Notes: a model not told the origin generated them from the letters alone. Positions 1-8,288 are shown, counted from the first letter of the stretch. The stretch: DNA of 12,120 nt from Rhodospirillales bacterium (GCA_030040955.1 JASHSH010000078.1:1-12120); one strand, 5' to 3'. A program made the numbers and translations.

Positions 1-1004
1 CCGGGATTGGCGAGGCTTTCCACGAAGATCGCCTTGCAGCGCGGCGTGAGCGCGGCGCGGAAATTCGCCGCTTCCCGCGGATCGACGAAATGGCAGGTCC
101 AGCCCAGCTTCTTGAACGAAAGCCCGAACTGGGTGAGCGAGCCGCCATAGAGGTTGCGCGAGGCGACGAACTCGTCGCCCGGCTCCAGCAGGGTGAAGAA
201 GGCGAGGAACTGCGCGGCATGACCCGAGGCCGCGCAGACCGCGGCGCGGCCGCCCTCGAGGCTGGCCAGCCGCTCCTCGAGCACGGCGACGGTGGGATTG
301 GTGAGGCGGCCGTAGATGTAGCCGAAATTGTGCAGATTGAAGAGCGAGGCCGCGTGATCGACATCGTCGAACACGAAGGCGGTGGTCTGGAAGATCGGCG
401 TGATGCGCGCGCCCGTGGTCGGGTCGGGCGCGGCGCCGGCATGCACCGCGCGGGTGTCGAACCCGTAGCTGAGCTGCCGCGTCGGCGCGGGCCGGGAACG
501 CGGGCGCGGCCGCAGCGGCGGCTCGGGCGCGCGGTTTCGGATGATGCCGGAATTGACCCCGCTCCAGGACAGCTCGCCGCCGAGCCTGCCGAACTCGATC
601 TTCATGCAGCGGTCCATGACCACTTCGAGCCCGGCGGCCTCGGCCTTGCGCGCGGCCTCCTCGTTGCGGATGCCGAGCTGCATCCACACCACCTTGGCGC
701 CGATGGCGATCGCATCGTCGACCACCGGGCCGACATGCTCGGGCGCGCGGAAAATGTCGACCACGTCGACCGGTTCGGGGATGTCGCGCAGGCTGGCATA
801 GGCGCGCTCGCCGAGCAGCTCCTTGCCGGCCAGGCCGGGATTGACCGGGATCGCGCGGTAGCCCTTGTTCTGGAGGTATTTCATCACGAAGTAGCTCGGC
901 CGGTTCCAGTTGGCCGAGACGCCGACCACCGCGACGGTGCGCGCTTGGGCGAGGATGTCGCGCAGCTTGGCGTCGGAATAGGGGATCGGCGCGGGGGCGT
1001 TCAT
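1..1004 (-). CDS. CoA-binding domain fused to O-acetylhomoserine sulfhydrylase (MetY-like), C-terminus outside window
   Basis: I translated the minus strand from the ATG at 1004-1002 and found one open frame to position 1 (334 codons, no stop in the window). Residues 1-155 look like a stand-alone CoA-binding (YccU-type) protein: VAVVGVSAN at 24-32, IPVNPG at 52-57, VDIFRAPE at 82-89, VVWMQLGIRNEEA at 105-117 and SGVNSGII at 148-155. An Arg/Pro-rich linker (about 156-177) joins it to a Cys/Met-metabolism PLP domain beginning GFDTRAVHAG at 181. This has Y231-G-R233 and SGHAAQ (260-265), which fit the PLP-phosphate site, and Y286 in LYGG, which fits the ring-stacking Tyr. The catalytic Lys would lie beyond the window edge. 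Known family role: the PLP domain makes homocysteine or methionine from O-acetylhomoserine plus sulfide or methanethiol. No start codon occurs in the linker, so separate translation of the second domain is unlikely. The start is supported by the N-terminus; the ribosome site is weak. Divergent from pncA. Confidence 0.88.
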   Translation of the reverse strand, partial: MNAPAPIPYSDAKLRDILAQARTVAVVGVSANWNRPSYFVMKYLQNKGYRAIPVNPGLAGKELLGERAYASLRDIPEPVDVVDIFRAPEHVGPVVDDAIAIGAKVVWMQLGIRNEEAARKAEAAGLEVVMDRCMKIEFGRLGGELSWSGVNSGIIRNRAPEPPLRPRPRSRPAPTRQLSYGFDTRAVHAGAAPDPTTGARITPIFQTTAFVFDDVDHAASLFNLHNFGYIYGRLTNPTVAVLEERLASLEGGRAAVCAASGHAAQFLAFFTLLEPGDEFVASRNLYGGSLTQFGLSFKKLGWTCHFVDPREAANFRAALTPRCKAIFVESLANP

Positions 1005-1006
1005 GC

Positions 1007-1047
1007 GCGGAGTCTTGCGTGAGCGGGGGCGCGGCGCAAGACTCCGC
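1007..1047. repeat. Perfect 13-bp inverted repeat between divergent start codons
   Basis: The left arm GCGGAGTCTTGCG (1007-1019) and the right arm CGCAAGACTCCGC (1035-1047) are exact reverse complements, separated by 15 bases. The symmetry centre, 1027, falls on the midpoint between the two ATGs (minus 1004, plus 1049). Each gene is therefore preceded by the same 13 bases, 2 bases before one ATG and 1 base before the other. It could be an operator, paired face-to-face promoters, or a 5' hairpin. The sequence alone does not decide among these. Confidence 0.85.
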
Positions 1048-1048
1048 C

Positions 1049-1689
1049 ATGCCCTCTAAGCTCAGGCCCACGGATGGCGACGCGCTGCTCGCAATCGACG
1101 TGCAGAACGACTTCTGTCCGGGCGGCGCGCTCGCGGTCGCGGACGGCGATGCGGTGGTGCCGGCGATCAACCGTCTGGCGGCTCGCTTCCGCCACGTGAT
1201 CCTGACCCAGGACTGGCACCCGGCCGGACATCGCTCCTTTGCTTCGTCGCATGCGGGCCGCAAGCCGTTCGAGACGATCCGTCTCGCCTATGGCGACCAG
1301 GTGCTGTGGCCGGATCATTGCGTGCAGGGAACGCGCGGGGCCGAATTCCATCCCACGCTCGCCGTCCCGCGCGCCGAGCTGATTCTGCGCAAGGGCTTCC
1401 GCGCCGAGATCGACTCCTACTCCGCCTTCGCCGAGAACGACCGCACCACGCCGACCGGGCTCGCTTCGTATTTGCGCGAACGCGGCATCGCGCGGCTGTT
1501 CCTCGCCGGGCTGGCCTATGATTTTTGCGTGCTCTATTCGGCGCTCGACGGCAAGCGCGCGGGCCTCGACTGCAAGGTGGTGGCGGACGCCTGCCGCGCG
1601 GTCGATCTCGCCGGCTCGGCCGCGGCGGCGGAGATGGAATACATCAACGCCGGCGTGCCGTTCATCGACGAAGCCTACATCGCATATAA
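1049..1689 (+). CDS. pncA: Nicotinamidase (pyrazinamidase family), no in-frame stop at the expected end
   Basis: This cytosolic isochorismatase-fold hydrolase converts nicotinamide to nicotinate plus ammonia in NAD salvage. The catalytic triad is visible as D17 (AIDVQNDFCPGG), K115 (LRKGF) and C160 (AYDFCV). The metal site is visible as D55, H57 and H61 (DWHPAGH) plus H90 (WPDHCVQGT). The ATG at 1049 puts the DVQNDF motif at the usual depth. An in-frame GTG at 1019 would lie inside the inverted repeat and is less likely. The conserved protein ends near residue 212 (AGVPFIDEAYIA), which is the normal family length. No in-frame stop occurs there: the frame stays open to TGA 2510-2512, antisense across the next gene, with shadow-like His/Asp/Glu-rich composition. 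I give the end as the out-of-frame TAA at 1687-1689, reached by a -1 shift; the true end is unresolved. The gene may be intact with a long tail, frameshifted, or affected by a sequence error. Confidence 0.85.
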
Positions 1690-1713
1690 AACCGGGGGCC
1701 CGAAGGCCCCCGG
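1684..1713 (-). terminator. Rho-independent terminator with UUCG loop, for the Bax inhibitor-1 family gene
   Basis: Read on the minus strand, a perfect 9-bp GC stem (arms 1705-1713 and 1692-1700) closes a C(UUCG)G tetraloop and is followed directly by TTTTATAT (1691-1684). It begins 28 bases after the TAG stop of the minus-strand gene at 1742. On the plus strand the T-run would come first, so it should work mainly in the minus direction. It lies inside the open reading frame that continues from pncA. Confidence 0.9.
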
Positions 1714-1741
1714 CGAAGAGATCATCCGATGCCGCGCGCGC

Positions 1742-2488
1742 CTACTGGCGGCGATCGCCCATGAAGCGCATCAGCATGATGAACAGGTTGATGAAGTCGA
1801 GATAGAGCGTCAGCGCGCCCATCACCGACTTGCGGGTGGTCACCTCGCCGTCGTCGCCCGCGTAATACATTTCCTTGATCTTCTGCGTGTCGTAGGCGGT
1901 GAGGCCGGCGAACACGATCACGCCGATCACCGAGACCGCGAAGCTGAGCCCGGGGCTCGGCCAGAACATGTTGATCAGGCTGGCGACGATGATGCCGATC
2001 AGCCCCATGAACAGGAAGCGGCCCACGCCGGTGAGGTCGCGGCTGGTGGTGTAGCCGTACAGGCTGAGCGCGGCGAACGAGGCCGCGGTGGCGAAGAACG
2101 CCCGCGCGACCGAGGCGCCGGTGTAGACGAACAGCAGCGAGGCGAGCGAGACGCCCATCAGCGCGGCATAGACCCAGAACAGGGTCTGCGCGGTGGAGGC
2201 GCGCATCCGCGCGATGCCCCAGCTCAGCCCCATCACCAGGAAGATTGGCGCTATCACCGCGATCCAGCCGAGCCCGGTCATGCCGATCCGGCCGCCCGCG
2301 CCCACCTGGTAGAAGACCTGCGTGATCGACGGCTCGTTGGCGACCAGCCAGGCCACGATGCCGGTGAGGGCAAGGCCCGAGGCCATGTAGTTGTACACCC
2401 GCAGCATGTACGCGCGCAGACCGACATCGATCTCCGCGGCCTCGGCCGGAGCGCCCGCCCAAGCCCTGCGGTTGGGTTCCAAAGCCAT
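1742..2488 (-). CDS. Bax inhibitor-1 / YccA-YbhL family membrane protein
   Basis: This is an inner-membrane protein of 248 residues, the usual size for bacterial members of the family (BI-1/TMBIM). A short polar N-terminus with the VGLRAYMLRVYNYMASGLALTG motif region is followed by about seven hydrophobic segments. The two Asp residues matching the pH/calcium sensor pair of this fold appear in LTAYDTQKIKEM and LYLDFINLF near the C-terminus. Characterised homologues conduct or leak calcium, or bind membrane proteases; the role here is not shown by sequence. The ATG at 2488 is chosen because GAGGG (2498-2494) lies 5 bases upstream and homologous sequence begins here. An upstream in-frame ATG at 2554 would add 22 residues without a ribosome site and would cover the likely promoter. 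Convergent with pncA and monocistronic, with its own promoter and terminator. Confidence 0.93.
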   Translation of the reverse strand: MALEPNRRAWAGAPAEAAEIDVGLRAYMLRVYNYMASGLALTGIVAWLVANEPSITQVFYQVGAGGRIGMTGLGWIAVIAPIFLVMGLSWGIARMRASTAQTLFWVYAALMGVSLASLLFVYTGASVARAFFATAASFAALSLYGYTTSRDLTGVGRFLFMGLIGIIVASLINMFWPSPGLSFAVSVIGVIVFAGLTAYDTQKIKEMYYAGDDGEVTTRKSVMGALTLYLDFINLFIMLMRFMGDRRQ

Positions 2489-2524
2489 GAAAGCCCTCGT
2501 ATGTTGGGGTGAAACCTTCGCCCG

Positions 2525-2554
2525 AAAATATGGCGCGATGGGGGTGCGAATCAA
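2525..2554 (-). promoter_or_regulatory. Likely sigma-70-type promoter of the Bax inhibitor-1 family gene
   Basis: On the minus strand, TTGATT (2554-2549) and TATTTT (2530-2525) are separated by 18 bases, giving a leader of about 30 bases to the ATG at 2488. The only A/T-rich patch in this 85-base intergenic gap is the -10 candidate. The -35 lies partly in the loop of a small GGGGG/CCCCC hairpin (2539-2561). No promoter function can be proven from sequence. Confidence 0.5.
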
Positions 2555-2573
2555 GCCCCCAACGACCGTGCGG

Positions 2574-5098
2574 TCATTCGTGGCGCAATTGTGGCGCGGG
2601 CGGCACCGCGAGTATGCGGATGGTCAATCCGAGACCCAGGGCGAGCACCCCCGCCACCGAGGCCAGGACCGTCCCGCCCACCGGCGGAAGGAGGAAGCTC
2701 CACTGCGCGTGCAGCACATGGACGATCACCGCCCAGGAAGCCGCGGTGCCCAACGCGGCCGCGATCAGGGCGGCGGAGGCGCCGAGCAGCAGATATTCGA
2801 GCGCGAGCGCGCCCAGCAGGTCGGCCCGGCGCGCCCCCAACACCTTGAGCAGCACGGTCTCGCGCAGCCGGCGCTGACGCCCGGCGGCGACCGCGCCGGC
2901 GAGCACCAGCGCGCCGGCGATCAGGGTGACGGCGGCGGCGGCGCGGATCGCATCGGCCACCGCGCCCATCACGCCGCGGATTTCGTCGAGCGCCTCGCGC
3001 ACACGGATCGCGGTGGCCGAGGGGGCGGCCGCGGCCACCGCCTTCTCGACCCCCGCCTCGGCCGCGGCCGGCGCGAACACGCTGGCGATGTCGCTATGCG
3101 GCGCGCCAGCAAGCGCGTTCGGCGACAGCAGCAGCGCGAAGTTCATCGACACGTTCGACCAGTCGATGTCGCGCAGGCTGCGGATGCGAGCGGTGATTTC
3201 GCGCCCCAGCACATTGACGGATATCGTGTCGCCCAGCCCGACACCGAAGCCCTTGGCCAGCGCGGCATCGATCGAGACCTGCGGCGGCCCGTTCCAATCC
3301 GCCGGCCACCAGTCGCCGGCGACGATTCGCGCGTCCTGGGGCCGGATGTCGGCGGTGCTCAGGCCCCGGTCGCCGCGCACCGCCCACATCGCGTCCGGCG
3401 CGATCTTCACTTGCTCGACCGGCGTTCCGTTGATGCGGGTGATGCGGCCGCGGATCATCGGCGCGCGCCGCGCCACGCGTCCACCCGCCTCCGCCACCGC
3501 CTTGTCGAAGGCATCGCCCTGAGCCGAGGGAATGTCGATAAAGAAGAATGTCGGCGCGATTCCCGGCAGCCGCTCGTCGATCTGCCGCGCGATATTCGCC
3601 TGCACCAGCGCGACCGCGACCAGCACCGTGAGGCCGAGGCCAAGCGAAAGCATCGCGCCCGGCGTCGGCGCGCCCGGCCGGTGCAGGCTGGAGAGCGCGA
3701 GGCGCAGCGGCAGCCGGGCAGCGGCGCCCTGGCTCCCGCGCGCGGCGAAACCGGCAAGCGCGGCGAGTCCACGGCCGGCGAGCGCGAAGACCAGGAACGC
3801 CGCCAGCGCTCCGGCGACGAACCAGGAAGCAAGCGCACGGTCGGCCGCGGTGGCAACGGCGAGTCCGCCGAGCGCGAGCGCGGCGAGCGCAATTCCCGCG
3901 GCGACGCGGGGGCGGATGCGCGCGCGCATCGGCGCCACGATATCGCGGAACAGCGCGGCCGGAGGCATTTCGGCGGCGCGCGCCAGCGGCCAGGCGGCGA
4001 AGACGAGCAGGATCAGCGCGCCGAAGCACCCCGCGAGCAGCAGCGGCCCGGCATAGACGCCGCGCTCGGCTGCCACCGGCAGCCTGTCTCCCCAGACCGC
4101 GACCAGCGCGGGCGGCACCGCCGCGCCGATCGCCAGTCCGATCGCGATGCCGAGCAGTCCCACCGCGCCCACCTGCCAGGCATAGGTGGCGAGAATCAAC
4201 CGGCGCGGCGCGCCCAGGCATTTGAGGATCGCCACGGTGCCGATGCGCTGGTCGAGGAAGCCGCGCACCGCGTCGGCGACCCCGATTCCCCCGACCAGCA
4301 GCGTGGTGAGGCCGACGAGGGCGAGGAACAGCGCGAGGTCGTCGAGGAAGCGTTTGAGCCCGGGCGCGGCGTCGGCGGCGTCGCGGAACAACCAGGCGGC
4401 GGCGGGAAAGCGCGCGTCCAGCGCGGCGCGCAGGTCGCCCACGCTCGTGCCCGGCTTGAGACGCATCAGCGAGATGTAGCGCACCAGGCTTCCAGGCTGG
4501 ATCAGCCCGGTATCCGCGACCGCCGCCTCGGCGATGAGGAAGCGGGGCCCGAGCGCGAAGGTCTCGGCCACCCGGTCCGGCTCGTGGACCACGGTGGCGC
4601 GGATGCGGAATTCCGCCGCGCCCACGCGCACCGAGTCCCCGACATGCAGGCCCAGCCGCGCGAGCAGTTCGGCATCGACCGCCGCGCCCCACACATCGTC
4701 CTTGCGGTCGAGCGCATCGGGCAGCGCGGTCGGCGGATCGAGCGTGACGCGGCCGTAGAGCGGGTAGAGTTCGTCCACCCCTTTCAGCTCGACTAGGCCG
4801 CGCGATTCGCCGGCCTGCGCCATCGCGCGCATCTCGATCGCATGCGAGACTTCGCCGAAGCGCGCGACGAATTCGTTCTCCTCGCCGGTCGGCGGACGGT
4901 AGCCGAGCGAAAGCGCGGCATCGCCGCCCAGCAGCGCGCGCGCATTCACCGCGAGCGTGCGCCGCATCGACTGGTCGAGCGAATCCGCCGCCGCGATGGT
5001 GGCTACCCCGAGCGCGAGGCAAGCCAGGAGGACACGGAACCCGCCGATGCCGCCCTTCAGCTCGCGGCGCGCGAGCCGGAGCGACAGCGGGATTCGGA

Positions 5099-5102
<4 letters not shown>
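2574..5102 (-). CDS. ybbP: FtsX/MacB-type ABC transporter permease (YbbP-like)
   Basis: This integral membrane partner of the ATPase encoded just upstream has 842 residues, similar to the roughly 800-residue YbbP family. TM1 is at about 22-39, followed by a periplasmic domain to about 250. A first FtsX block runs from about 255 to 335 and contains ILKCLGAPRR. Further TM helices lie near 350-380, with more TM segments, a second extracytoplasmic domain and a second FtsX block (LLKVLGARRADLL) near the C-terminus. This duplicated layout marks the family, which is mechanotransmission-type rather than a classical importer. The start is GTG 5102-5100, overlapping the ATPase stop as GTGA, with GGAGG (5113-5109) 6 bases upstream inside the ATPase gene. 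The frame is open further upstream but only as a shadow of the ATPase gene. Known context: E. coli ybbA-ybbP lie divergent from tesA, and a GDSL hydrolase is nearby here. The substrate is probably a lipid-like or membrane-embedded molecule, by inference only. Confidence 0.93.
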
Positions 5103-5818
<716 letters not shown>

Positions 5819-5893
5819 GCAACTCCTTGCGCGCCGCCGATCCGGCCCGGCATGTCGCGTGCCATGAGATGGGCAGAGTTGGGCGCGAAATCC

Positions 5894-5919
5894 AGGGCAG
5901 GGACCGGCGCCCCCGCCCT
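5894..5919 (-). terminator. Hairpin after the MDR oxidoreductase gene, possible weak terminator
   Basis: The minus-strand arms AGGGCGGGG (5919-5911) and CCCTGCCCT (5902-5894) pair over 9 bp with one G-U wobble and an 8-base loop. The hairpin starts 5 bases after the stop codon of the gene at 5925. Only ATTT follows rather than a long T-run, so termination may be partial, leaving some transcription to reach the ABC transporter genes. Confidence 0.45.
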
Positions 5920-5924
5920 CGCTC

Positions 5925-6926
5925 TCACAATCCCGTGCGCACGACCACCTTGCCGTGACGCTCGCGCGGCTGGCTGAGATAGTCGAAAGCTGCGAGATAT
6001 TGCTCCATCTCGTAGACGCGGTCGATGCGCGGGGCGAGCCGGCCGGCCTCGATCATGTGGTGCACGAAGTCGGTGCCCTTCCGGCATAGCGCCGGATTCT
6101 GGACATAGTTGAACAGCGAATAGGGCTGGAAGGTCGCGTTGGCCTGGAACATCTCGACGAAGGGCAGGGAAGGCCAATGCCGGTCGAGCGTGCCATAGAA
6201 GAAGATGCGCGCGTCGCGCGCCAGCGCCTTGGCGTACTCCCCGATCAGCCCGGCGCCCACCGGGTCGAACGCGATGTCGATCCCTTTGCCGCCGGTCGCC
6301 TGCTTGAGCGCGGGGGCCAGGTCCTCGCCCTCGCCGGTGACCAGCACATGGTCGGCACCGAGGGCGCGCAGATAGTCGCGATTGCGCGCGAAGCGGGTGG
6401 TGCCGATCATCGTCGCGCCGAGGATGCGGCCGATCTCGAGCGCGGCGGCGCCGGCGGTGCTGGTCGCGGCGGTCACCAGCACGTGGCCGCCCGGCCCCAC
6501 CTTGGCGATCTCGGCGAGCGGGAAATAGGCGGTCATGTACTGCATCCAGATCGAGGCGCTTTCCACCGCCGACAGGCGTTCGGGCGCCGCCGTCACGTAG
6601 CGCGCGTCGATGACCAGGGTTTCCGCGCTGGCGCCGCGGTCGTAATAGAAATAGGGCAGCGTGCACATGCGCTGGCCAAGCGCGATCCCCTCCACGCCCG
6701 GGCCGAGCGCATCGACGATGCCGGCGGCCTCGATGCCGACCCGGGCGGGAAAGCGCGGGAAGCTGAACGAATAGCGATCCCACATCAGATCCATGTCGCC
6801 CCAGTTCAGCGCGAAGGCCTCGACGCGCAGGCGGATTTCGCCGCGGCCGGGCTCGTCCAGCGGCACCTCGCCGAGATACAGGCTCTGATATCCGGAATAG
6901 GCGGGCAGCAACCAAGCGCGCGGCAT
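5925..6926 (-). CDS. Zinc-independent medium-chain dehydrogenase/reductase (quinone oxidoreductase-like)
   Basis: This 333-residue protein has an N-terminal GroES-like domain (about 1-130) and a Rossmann domain (about 140-270). The nucleotide-binding turn is VTAATSTAGAAALEIGR (151-167), with the D221-P-V-G motif behind it. The zinc-binding His of the family's GHExxG motif is replaced by Ile (GIEAAG, 64-69), and no structural-zinc Cys cluster is seen. This places it with the QOR/enoyl-reductase-like branch, which usually reduces quinones or activated alkenes with NADPH; the actual substrate cannot be read. The start ATG at 6926 has AAGGGAG (6939-6933) 6 bases upstream; the longer frame above it is shadow sequence rich in Arg. 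It lies between the ybbAP-like pair and the divergent GDSL hydrolase. The strand and 106-base gap allow cotranscription with the transporter, though a hairpin intervenes. Confidence 0.9.
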   Translation of the reverse strand: MPRAWLLPAYSGYQSLYLGEVPLDEPGRGEIRLRVEAFALNWGDMDLMWDRYSFSFPRFPARVGIEAAGIVDALGPGVEGIALGQRMCTLPYFYYDRGASAETLVIDARYVTAAPERLSAVESASIWMQYMTAYFPLAEIAKVGPGGHVLVTAATSTAGAAALEIGRILGATMIGTTRFARNRDYLRALGADHVLVTGEGEDLAPALKQATGGKGIDIAFDPVGAGLIGEYAKALARDARIFFYGTLDRHWPSLPFVEMFQANATFQPYSLFNYVQNPALCRKGTDFVHHMIEAGRLAPRIDRVYEMEQYLAAFDYLSQPRERHGKVVVRTGL

Positions 6927-6952
6927 CCGCGTCTCCCTTCCGCGACGGGCAT

Positions 6953-6968
6953 CCGCGCGATCGCGCGG
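6953..6968. promoter_or_regulatory. 16-bp perfect palindrome upstream of the MDR oxidoreductase gene
   Basis: CCGCGCGATCGCGCGG reads the same on both strands and sits 26 bases before the ATG of the minus-strand gene, inside the 140-base divergent region shared with the GDSL hydrolase. It could be a repressor site. In sequence this rich in G and C, such palindromes also arise by chance. The rest of the gap contains a TTGACG (7011-7016) facing the hydrolase gene, but no convincing -10 at the right distance. Confidence 0.3.
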
Positions 6969-7066
6969 CCGCGATGTTCTTAGACACCGGCCCGGCCGGC
7001 GTCGAGTCCATTGACGGAGCGCCCGCGCGCGGCCCAACCTGACCGGCGCGCAATCAGAAGATCAAC

Positions 7067-7708
7067 GTGCACATGCTCGCGAGGGGAATGCTGGCGCTGG
7101 CGCTCGCCCTGGCCGCCGGAATCGCGCCGGGAGCGGCGCGGGCGGCGGGGCTTCGCATCCTCGCCTTCGGCGACAGCCTGACCGCGGGCTACATGCTCGA
7201 CGGCGGCGATGCGTTCCCGGCCAAGCTGGAGGCGGCGCTGCGCGGGGCGGGCTACGACGCGCGGGTGGCCAATGCGGGCGTCTCCGGCGACACCACGGCG
7301 GACGGTCTCGCGCGCATCGACTGGGCGCTCGCCGACCCGTACGACTACGCGATCGTCGAATTGGGCGCGAACGACGCGTTGCGCGGCCTGGATCCCGAAG
7401 CGGCCTACGCCAATCTCGACGCGATCCTCGCGCGCCTTGCCGCGCATCGCATCAAGGTTCTGCTCGCCGGCATGCTCGCGCCGCCAAATCTCGGCGCGGA
7501 TTATGCGAAGGCTTTTGACGCGATCTTCCCGCGCCTGGCGGGCAAGCACGGCGTGCCGCTCTATCCCTTCTTCCTCGACGGCGTGGCGCTGCATCCCGAA
7601 TTGCAGCTGGCCGACGGGTTGCACCCGAACGCGCGCGGCGTGGATACGATCGTGGCCCGCATCCTGCCCGCGGTCGAGGCGCTGCTCGGCCCGCCCGCCA
7701 AGCCATGA
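7067..7708 (+). CDS. tesA: Secreted GDSL/SGNH hydrolase (TesA-like arylesterase / lysophospholipase)
   Basis: This 213-residue protein starts with a signal peptide: Arg6, a hydrophobic run at about 8-20 and a likely cut after ARA (24-26). It should therefore act in the periplasm. All SGNH blocks are present: block I FGDSL with nucleophile S37, block II Gly in NAGVSGD (69-75), block III G100-x-N102-D and block V D183-x-x-H186. The family hydrolyses acyl esters and thioesters (E. coli TesA). The GTG at 7067 has AGAAG (7056-7060) 6 bases upstream. The ATG at 7073 is a close alternative that changes only two residues and keeps the signal peptide. The last codons overlap the next gene as ATGA. The nearby minus-strand ybbAP-like pair recalls the E. 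coli tesA/ybbAP arrangement, which supports naming it TesA-like. Substrate preference is not readable. Confidence 0.92.
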   Translation: MHMLARGMLALALALAAGIAPGAARAAGLRILAFGDSLTAGYMLDGGDAFPAKLEAALRGAGYDARVANAGVSGDTTADGLARIDWALADPYDYAIVELGANDALRGLDPEAAYANLDAILARLAAHRIKVLLAGMLAPPNLGADYAKAFDAIFPRLAGKHGVPLYPFFLDGVALHPELQLADGLHPNARGVDTIVARILPAVEALLGPPAKP

Positions 7709-8250
7709 TCCGCCTGTTCGTCGGGATCGAACTGCCCGAGGAGTTGCGCGACCGTCTCGCCGCGCTCGGCGAGGGCCTGCCCGGCGCGCGCTGGGTGCCC
7801 GCGCACAATCTGCATCTCACGCTGCGCTTCATCGGCGAGGTCGACGAGGCGCTGGCGGAGGACCTACACCAAGCGCTCGAATCGGTGCGCGCGCCGGCCT
7901 TCACGCAGGCGCTCGGCGGGGTCGGCACGTTCGCCGCGCGCGGCCGCCCGCACACGCTGTGGGTCGGCGCCGAACGCGAGCCGCCGCTGGTGCATCTGCG
8001 CGACAAGATCGAATCGGCGCTGGTGCGCGCCGGTCTCGATCCCGAGGGGCGCAAGTTCGCGCCCCATGTCACGCTGGCCAAGCTGGCCGATCCGAAGCCC
8101 GACCGGCTGCATCACTTCCTCGCCGCGCATTCGCTGCTGCGCGCGGAGTTCGAGGTCGAGCGCTTCGTACTGTTCTCCAGCCTGCTCGGGGGCGGCGATC
8201 CGGTCTACCGCGCCGAGGCCGACTACGCGCTCGAATCGATCGGCGCGTGA
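7705..8250 (+). CDS. thpR: RNA 2',3'-cyclic phosphodiesterase (2H family)
   Basis: This 181-residue cytosolic enzyme of the LigT/ThpR branch of 2H phosphoesterases is of normal length for the family. The two catalytic HxTx motifs are HLTL (H37-T39) and HVTL (H121-T123). The N-terminus MIRLFVGIELPEELR and the GVGTF and FSSLL segments are typical. Family members hydrolyse 2',3'-cyclic phosphate ends of RNA to 2'-phosphates, and some show RNA 2'-5' ligase activity. The start ATG at 7705 overlaps the TGA of the upstream hydrolase gene by 4 bases (ATGA). No separate ribosome site is evident, so translation is probably coupled. Cotranscription with an exported esterase does not suggest a common pathway. 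Confidence 0.93.
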   Translation: MIRLFVGIELPEELRDRLAALGEGLPGARWVPAHNLHLTLRFIGEVDEALAEDLHQALESVRAPAFTQALGGVGTFAARGRPHTLWVGAEREPPLVHLRDKIESALVRAGLDPEGRKFAPHVTLAKLADPKPDRLHHFLAAHSLLRAEFEVERFVLFSSLLGGGDPVYRAEADYALESIGA

Positions 8251-8257
8251 ACGGCCC

Positions 8258-8277
8258 GCGGGCGGTATTGCGCCCGC
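8258..8277 (+). terminator. Hairpin after thpR, without T-run
   Basis: GCGGGCG (8258-8264) pairs perfectly with CGCCCGC (8271-8277) around a 6-base loop, 7 bases past the thpR stop. No T-run follows, so it may be a 3'-end stabiliser or Rho-assisted stop rather than a classical terminator. Confidence 0.4.
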
Positions 8278-8288
8278 GCGAAAGCCGC

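Noticed and set aside
90..1022. 310-codon plus-strand open frame
   Set aside because: Antisense to the CoA-binding/MetY fusion, whose motifs are unmistakable on the minus strand.
2539..2561. TGGGGG/CCCCCA hairpin as terminator of the ABC transporter genes
   Set aside because: Only 6 bp with an 11-base loop and no T-run directly after; it overlaps the likely promoter of the next gene, so I do not call it a terminator.
2391..4796. 801-codon plus-strand open frame opposite the ABC permease
   Set aside because: It is rich in Arg, His, Asp, Glu and Gln with no recognisable domain, and lies antisense to a clear YbbP-like protein. Such frames are common in GC-rich genes.
5819..5893. Possible long-range pairing of AACTC with the ybbA ribosome site (GAGTT)
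   Set aside because: Five to six bases across a loop of about 50 is not enough to claim regulation.
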